A stretch of DNA of 18,929 bases from CAKRJP01 sp963658085 (GTDB lineage: Bacteria > Bacillota > Clostridia > Lachnospirales > Lachnospiraceae): positions 1 through 18,929 of the forward strand of contig CAVKOU010000040.1 of NCBI GenBank assembly GCA_963658085.1. Direction: 5' to 3'. Below the pieces are notes generated by a model that worked only from the letters and a program-made list of their open reading frames with translations, had not been told where the DNA came from and made no database searches. Each line of letters opens with the position of its first letter. Within the stretch, counting starts at the first letter, position 1. Both the position numbers and the translations under genes were made by a program. Positions 14,814 to 18,929 of the stretch are shown here, piece after piece.

Positions 14814-16178
14814 TTATTTTTCTAAGACAGTACTTTTTCGAAATCCCTCACAGGATGGCATGAGCTTCATTCCAAAATAGAAGATCAAACCTGTTGGAAT
14901 CGTAGCTGTAAAGAATGAAATATCTACATTAAAGAGTCCGATTACAGCTCCCACTGCAATAGCGATAATCGCAGCCCAGTTCACTCCCTTATGATCTCCG
15001 TCTTCAATATATAAATCCTTTAACAAAGATTCAGAAACCTTTCTTCTGTGAAGAATAAAGTAATCAGTAATCAGTACAGCAAAGATTGGTCCGAAGAAAG
15101 CTGTATAAATCTTACAGAACAAAGCCAAACCTGCCGCTGAACTATCATTGGTAAGAATCCACGGGCAAGTACATACTGCCAGGATACCTACAAGGATAAC
15201 CGCTGTCTTATGTTTCATCTTAAATACATCCATAAAAGCATAAGCCGGCGGAATGACATTGGATGCCAGGTTGGTAGATAACTGTGCCATAATAATAAAG
15301 CAAAGGGTTACTACCAGTACAATCTTGCTGTCTACCATCTCATAGAAAGCATTAATCGGATTTGCTACTCCTGTCGCAGAGCAAGCCATTGCTCCGATCA
15401 TTCCAAGAAGAACAGTTGCAGGAACCATTGCCAAGAAGTAAGACACACCACGAACCGGCGCGGAATATCCATCCTTCATTTCACGGGAATAATCTCCTGC
15501 ATTCAACATAACTGTGGTACTGTTTCCAAAGAAAGCAATAATCGCAGCCACAAAAGGCATTCCCCAGGTTCCTTCAGTTCCCAAGAGATTTGCTGAAATC
15601 GCATCCCACTGAGTCGTAAGGCAAAGATAAAGCAGATAGAACATCGCCAGAACGATTACCACACCACCTACATTACCAACCCATTTCGCTCCCTGAAATC
15701 CCTTGGTAGACAGATAAATCTGAACCAACTGGAACAGGATAAAGAATATTACATATCCATATTGAATATCTAATCCAAAGGCACGGAAAATATTATTGAT
15801 AGCTGTACCACCAAGCCAGGTCTGATAACCGTACCATACGATTGCCGGCAGACCTCGCAAGAATACCGGAACAATGCTTCCCTTGGTACCGAAGGCCATC
15901 TTAAGCTGTATCGCATAAGGGGCTCCTGTCTCGTAAGAGAACTGATCATTGGCCGCAATTCCTACTACCAAGATGGTAGATCCGATCAAAACTGCCAAAA
16001 ACAACTGTAGTAAATTCAATCCATTATCAAGCTGAGAAGAACCCATGGATAAAGTTCCGATAGAAATACATCCTCCCAGCCAAAGCATGGTATTGGAAGT
16101 CCAGTCCATAATTCGATCTTCTTTTTTGATCGGAGCTATAGAGCTTGCTTCCTTCTTTTCGTTATTCACATCACTCAT
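14814..16178 (-). CDS. NCS1-family permease 2 (allantoin/ureide/nucleobase type)
   Basis: A 454-aa NCS1 permease, paralogous to that at 11774-13135 along its whole length. It has the same motifs: RGLPAIVWYGYQTWLGGTAIN near 108-128 (W115 and Q119 in the WxGxQ motif), GTEGTWGMPFVAA, NAGDYSRE and a PTGLIFYFGMKLMPS end. Differences at the substrate-site neighbours (WFGYQSWVGA versus WYGYQTWLGG) and at NASDYSR versus NAGDYSR may mean different substrates. The N-terminus has an unusually polar first 25 residues. It follows allB2 by 24 bp and starts after AAGGAG at 7 bp. Probable proton- or sodium-driven importer of allantoin or a related ureide. Confidence 0.88.
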   Translation of the reverse strand: MSDVNNEKKEASSIAPIKKEDRIMDWTSNTMLWLGGCISIGTLSMGSSQLDNGLNLLQLFLAVLIGSTILVVGIAANDQFSYETGAPYAIQLKMAFGTKGSIVPVFLRGLPAIVWYGYQTWLGGTAINNIFRAFGLDIQYGYVIFFILFQLVQIYLSTKGFQGAKWVGNVGGVVIVLAMFYLLYLCLTTQWDAISANLLGTEGTWGMPFVAAIIAFFGNSTTVMLNAGDYSREMKDGYSAPVRGVSYFLAMVPATVLLGMIGAMACSATGVANPINAFYEMVDSKIVLVVTLCFIIMAQLSTNLASNVIPPAYAFMDVFKMKHKTAVILVGILAVCTCPWILTNDSSAAGLALFCKIYTAFFGPIFAVLITDYFILHRRKVSESLLKDLYIEDGDHKGVNWAAIIAIAVGAVIGLFNVDISFFTATIPTGLIFYFGMKLMPSCEGFRKSTVLEK

Positions 16179-16202
16179 AATCTCTCTCCTTGATACTAAC
16201 TT

Positions 16203-17606
16203 TTACTTTACCGGTGTAATATAAGCTCCATAACCGATGGCATCCTCTTTGTAGGTTCCATTTTCAGCAACCACCTTACCTCGGATAATGGTATGAGTCG
16301 GTGCACCCTTTCCAGTAAGACCATCAAAGCAGCTTACATGTCCCTTCGTAAGAAGTTTCTCCTGCTCACATTTCCACTCTTTCTCAGGATCCACAATTAC
16401 GATATCTCCATCAAAGCCAAGTTCAAAGGCTCCCTTTCTTCCATAAAGACCAAAGACCTTAGAAGGATTGTAATCCATGACTTTAGCAATTAAAGTAGGA
16501 CTTAATTTCTTCTGATGCACTACCATATCAAACATCATCGGAAGGAAATACTGAATAGAGTTCAATCCTCCCCATGCATGCCAGATGTCCTTTGTAGCAT
16601 TGTCCTTCTCCTCGTCTGCTGCCGGAGAATGATCAGAGCCTACACAGGAGAGGGTTCCGTCTAAGACATAATCCCACAGCTTCTCCATGTCTTCCTTCTT
16701 ACGCATCGGCGGTGTACATTTTGCCGGCGCTCCCTTCTCAAATACGAAATCTTCCGTAAATCCAAGGTAATGCGGGCAAGTCTCTGCCGTGATAGGAAGC
16801 CCCTCGTAGATCGCCTCCTTTACCACCTGAGCAACCATCGGATGACTGACATGGCAAATATGCACTCTGCCGCCTGTAGCTCTTGCCATATCGATAACAT
16901 TCTTAGTAGCCACATATTCTGTCCATACATCGTGGGAATCAAGGAAATCACGGATCTTCTCCTGATTGCTTCTCCCCTCTTTTGCCTTGGCCTCCCGCTC
17001 CATCTCACGAACCTGGCCAAACTCCTCACAGTGGAAACCACACAAAGCATTGTAAGGTTTCAAAATCTCAAGAGCCTTACGAACATTTCCAAGATTCACT
17101 GTTGGGAACAAATCTCCGTTAGGGCAGGTAAATCCCTTAAAAGCTGCCACTCCGCAGTTGTGAAGATCCACCAGATCCTTCATATTGTTCTTAACAGAAT
17201 CCGGCTTATCATCATAGTCACCTACAATACCACCCCACAGTGCATAATCCACTACAGAGTGCTTACTGATCTTACCCATCTTCAGGTCAAAAATCTCTTT
17301 GTTCATCAATGATGGATCATTGTTCAGCGGCATATCAATGAGTGTAGTGCATCCTGCTACTGCAGCTGCTCGAGATCCTGTCTCAAAATCCTCCCTATAC
17401 TCAAAACCGGGCTCATTCAGATGCGCATGGCAGTCAATGATGCCCGGGAAGACATAGTTCCCCTTCGCATCAATCACTTCCTTTGCACAAGCCTCATTGC
17501 CCGGTGTAAGAAATGCCGCGTACTTACCGTCTGTGATCGCAATATCAGCTTCATAAATACGATCCGGAGTTACAAGTTTGCCGTTTCTAATTAGCAAGTC
17601 ATACAT
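16203..17606 (-). CDS. allB: Allantoinase / cyclic amidohydrolase 2
   Basis: A 467-aa amidohydrolase paralogous to that at 13149-14522 and first gene of its operon. The metal ligands are all present: H60 and H62 in HAHLNEPG, K157 in VAAFKGF, H192 in GFHCEE, H252 in HICHVSH, and D325 in SDHSP. TAETCPHYL and AKCTPPMR agree well with E. coli AllB (CESCPHYF, AKCSPPIR), so of the two paralogues this is the better candidate for the main allantoinase. The frame opens with TTG at 17627, but AGGAGG lies within that extension, 9 bp before the ATG at 17606, so the ATG is chosen. It follows the divergent control region with a good promoter 54 bp upstream. Confidence 0.9.
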   Translation of the reverse strand: MYDLLIRNGKLVTPDRIYEADIAITDGKYAAFLTPGNEACAKEVIDAKGNYVFPGIIDCHAHLNEPGFEYREDFETGSRAAAVAGCTTLIDMPLNNDPSLMNKEIFDLKMGKISKHSVVDYALWGGIVGDYDDKPDSVKNNMKDLVDLHNCGVAAFKGFTCPNGDLFPTVNLGNVRKALEILKPYNALCGFHCEEFGQVREMEREAKAKEGRSNQEKIRDFLDSHDVWTEYVATKNVIDMARATGGRVHICHVSHPMVAQVVKEAIYEGLPITAETCPHYLGFTEDFVFEKGAPAKCTPPMRKKEDMEKLWDYVLDGTLSCVGSDHSPAADEEKDNATKDIWHAWGGLNSIQYFLPMMFDMVVHQKKLSPTLIAKVMDYNPSKVFGLYGRKGAFELGFDGDIVIVDPEKEWKCEQEKLLTKGHVSCFDGLTGKGAPTHTIIRGKVVAENGTYKEDAIGYGAYITPVK

Positions 17607-17659
17607 AACCTTTTGCCTCCTATCCAACGCATACGCGCCTTATGAAATTTTATAAGCAT

Positions 17660-17688
17660 ATTCTAATATATGATTATTAAAATTACAA
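17660..17688 (-). promoter_or_regulatory. Sigma-A promoter of the allB2 operon
   Basis: Read on the minus strand, TTGTAA (17688-17683) and TAGAAT (17665-17660) are separated by exactly 17 bp, four and five matches of six to consensus. The predicted start point leaves about a 45-nt leader before the ATG at 17606. A TTTGTTAACACAAA partial palindrome ends 6 bp upstream of the -35. Confidence 0.6.
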
Positions 17689-17795
17689 TACCCTTTGTTA
17701 ACACAAATTTTATTCACTTTTTGTGCATATTGTATATTTTTTACTCTTTTTTGCTCATTTTCTTATAGTTTATTTGTTAACAATTTAAAATATTA

Positions 17796-17810
17796 AAATC
17801 CAGTTTTAAT
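17796..17810 (+). promoter_or_regulatory. Repeated motif copy 5 (degenerate candidate operator)
   Basis: AAATCCAGTTTTAAT keeps the CCAG-T-tract core of the motif and lies 19 bp before copy 6, in the same orientation. It is the weakest copy. Confidence 0.35.
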
Positions 17811-17814
17811 ATTT

Positions 17815-17829
17815 TCAACCACTTTTTTA
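17815..17829 (+). promoter_or_regulatory. Repeated motif copy 6 (candidate operator)
   Basis: TCAACCACTTTTTTA, identical to the copy at 10317-10331, which is 7.5 kb away beside a different operon. It lies 48 bp before the ylbF ATG. Confidence 0.5.
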
Positions 17830-17876
17830 ATTCAAGACTATTGCCATACAGTTTCCAAAGCTTTAAAATCCATCTT

Positions 17877-18779
17877 ATGAATACTTATAAAATTAACCAA
17901 TTATCACAATACGCATATAAAATTTTAGAAACAGCAGAGGAAGCACATGTACATTCTGTCTATAACAAAACAATAAATCTGGATGTAAAAGGACAGCTTT
18001 TGGCTCTGCAAGTGCAGGGTTCTCCTCTGTCTCCAATAAGCCTGATTACCAATATGGAGAAAGACCAGTTAGAGCACTTGCATTTGCAAATCAACCAACG
18101 GCTATCTATCAAAGACCTGGAACTAAGAATCTGCCAAGACAAAGATTCAAACCCAACAAGCCTATCTTACAAACAAGCGAAACTCACGGATTTAAGACTC
18201 TCTCCATGCAGTTCAAAAAACCAACTTGAACATTTAAAAATCGTTCTGCAGGAAGCCATCGCATCCTCTCACACCAATGGATTCGACATGATTTTTAGTC
18301 ATGCCAAAGAGGTAGATGACAATTTGATCCTAATGGCAGCACGCACGCACCTACTTTCCATACAGGAAATATTAGAAAAGCCAAACACCATTCACCGGAA
18401 AAAAATCGAGAATGTCATCAGAGAGCTCACCAAGCTCATAGGACTTGGCATAGGCCTGACCCCTAGCGGAGACGATTTTCTCACAGGCATATTAGCCGGG
18501 ATTACGCTCTGTGATCAAAACAATACATCCTTTGCTAGCAGACTGAAAAACGAAATCCAAAAGCATCTGTGGGACACCAACGATATCAGTCGGGCTTTTC
18601 TTACCTGCGCCCTAAAGGGGCAGTTCAGTGAGAGTGTACGGATGCTTCAGGAATGCCCGGATGCGGATGCTGCAACTATACGCGAAACCTTCTTAAGAAT
18701 CGGGCACTCATCTGGCATCGATACTCTCTGTGGGATTTATTATCATCTGAACCTACTGGCAAAATATCTAAACAATTAA
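17877..18779 (+). CDS. ylbF: YlbF-like DUF2877 protein, putative oxamate carbamoyltransferase component
   Basis: A 300-aa cytosolic protein of the DUF2877 family, the family of E. coli YlbF (271 aa). Two diagnostic segments match: GLTPSGDDFLTG at 193-204 (E. coli has a GLTPSHDD form) and IGHSSGIDTLCG at 275-286. The N-terminal half is poorly conserved. In E. coli ylbF is adjacent to fdrA-ylbE and all three are linked to oxamate carbamoyltransferase; here it is alone, divergent from the allB2 operon and 9.6 kb from the fused fdrA-ylbE. Both control regions share a motif, suggesting co-regulation. The frame is open from a TTG at 17841; the ATG at 17877 is preferred, but neither has a clear ribosome binding site, unlike every other gene here. 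Family call firm; role inferred. Confidence 0.85.
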   Translation: MNTYKINQLSQYAYKILETAEEAHVHSVYNKTINLDVKGQLLALQVQGSPLSPISLITNMEKDQLEHLHLQINQRLSIKDLELRICQDKDSNPTSLSYKQAKLTDLRLSPCSSKNQLEHLKIVLQEAIASSHTNGFDMIFSHAKEVDDNLILMAARTHLLSIQEILEKPNTIHRKKIENVIRELTKLIGLGIGLTPSGDDFLTGILAGITLCDQNNTSFASRLKNEIQKHLWDTNDISRAFLTCALKGQFSESVRMLQECPDADAATIRETFLRIGHSSGIDTLCGIYYHLNLLAKYLNN

Positions 18780-18839
18780 CGTTTTTCAGGACGGACGCAT
18801 TACAAACGCCGAGGTGTGCCATTCATAAACAGGGTTCGT

Positions 18840-18929
18840 TTCCTACTCGCTGCACGCGCTGATCCGCTCAGGCTCCTGCACAACTCGCCACCCTAAAAAA
18901 CAGGGTGGCTCAAACAAGTGCCCGCCCTC
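18840..18929 (+). repeat. Palindromic repeat element, copy B, cut by the window end
   Basis: These 90 bases match 11507-11594 of copy A in the same orientation, with six transitions outside the apical loop. The apical hairpin CCACCC-TAAAAAACA-GGGTGGC keeps its stem while the loop changes. The sequence to the left (18780-18839) does not resemble the outer arm of copy A. The right half is beyond the window. Like copy A it follows a plus-strand gene (ylbF). Confidence 0.8.

Larger units (their letters stand above)
17607..17876. promoter_or_regulatory. Divergent control region between allB2 and ylbF
   Basis: About 270 bp of AT-rich noncoding sequence. It contains the allB2 promoter (17660-17688), two TTTGTTAACA palindrome cores (17694-17703 and 17773-17782) and two copies of the motif also found upstream of allE (17796-17810 and 17815-17829). 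A weak plus-strand promoter, TTTACT (17740-17745) with TATAGT (17764-17769) at 18 bp, may serve ylbF. No RNA gene was recognised. Confidence 0.65.

Noticed and set aside
16770..17312. 180-codon plus-strand open frame
   Set aside because: Antisense shadow of the allB2 gene with no recognisable domain or ribosome binding site.
1..18929. CRISPR arrays, tRNA, rRNA, transposase or prophage genes
   Set aside because: No regularly spaced direct repeats, tRNA-like cloverleaf, rRNA segment or mobile-element enzyme was seen on either strand. The only repeated element is the palindromic one.

Overview
The window is an almost complete anaerobic allantoin-fermentation locus from a low-to-moderate GC Gram-positive bacterium. 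Strong AGGAGG-type ribosome binding sites, AT-rich intergenic regions and the protein sequences all fit Clostridia, most plausibly a gut-type Lachnospiraceae member; the genus cannot be fixed from the sequence. A 529-bp run of N interrupts one gene.

Layout. (1) Bases 24-10252, minus strand, form an eight-gene run read allE, allD, a fused fdrA-ylbE gene, arcC, an LctP-family permease, a 69-aa membrane protein, allC, and a regulator fusing an XRE-type domain to a GntR/FCD protein. (2) Bases 10253-10554 are a divergent control region. It is followed on the plus strand by an alpha/beta hydrolase gene that contains the N run. (3) Bases 11434-11773 hold a 185-bp palindromic element and a bidirectional terminator. 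(4) Bases 11774-17606, minus strand, form a second operon read allB2, NCS1 permease 2, a 92-aa membrane protein, allB1, NCS1 permease 1. (5) Bases 17607-17876 are a second divergent control region, followed on the plus strand by a ylbF (DUF2877) gene. The window ends inside a second copy of the palindromic element.

How the genes work together (inference from named families). NCS1 permeases import allantoin or related ureides. AllB opens the ring to allantoate. AllC and AllE release CO2 and two ammonia to give ureidoglycolate. AllD oxidises this to oxalurate with NAD+. FdrA, YlbE and YlbF correspond to the E. coli genes linked to oxamate carbamoyltransferase, which splits oxalurate with phosphate into oxamate and carbamoyl phosphate. 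Carbamate kinase then makes one ATP. No ureidoglycolate lyase or glyoxylate-assimilation genes (allA, gcl, hyi, glxR, glxK) are present, so oxamate looks like an end product here. The LctP-family permease in the same operon is a candidate for its export.

The least explained parts are the fdrA-ylbE fusion with a detached ylbF, the possible oxamate exporter, two tandem allantoinase-permease modules, a 15-base motif repeated in both divergent control regions, the XRE-GntR regulator, two tiny membrane proteins beside transporters, and the palindromic element found twice downstream of plus-strand genes.
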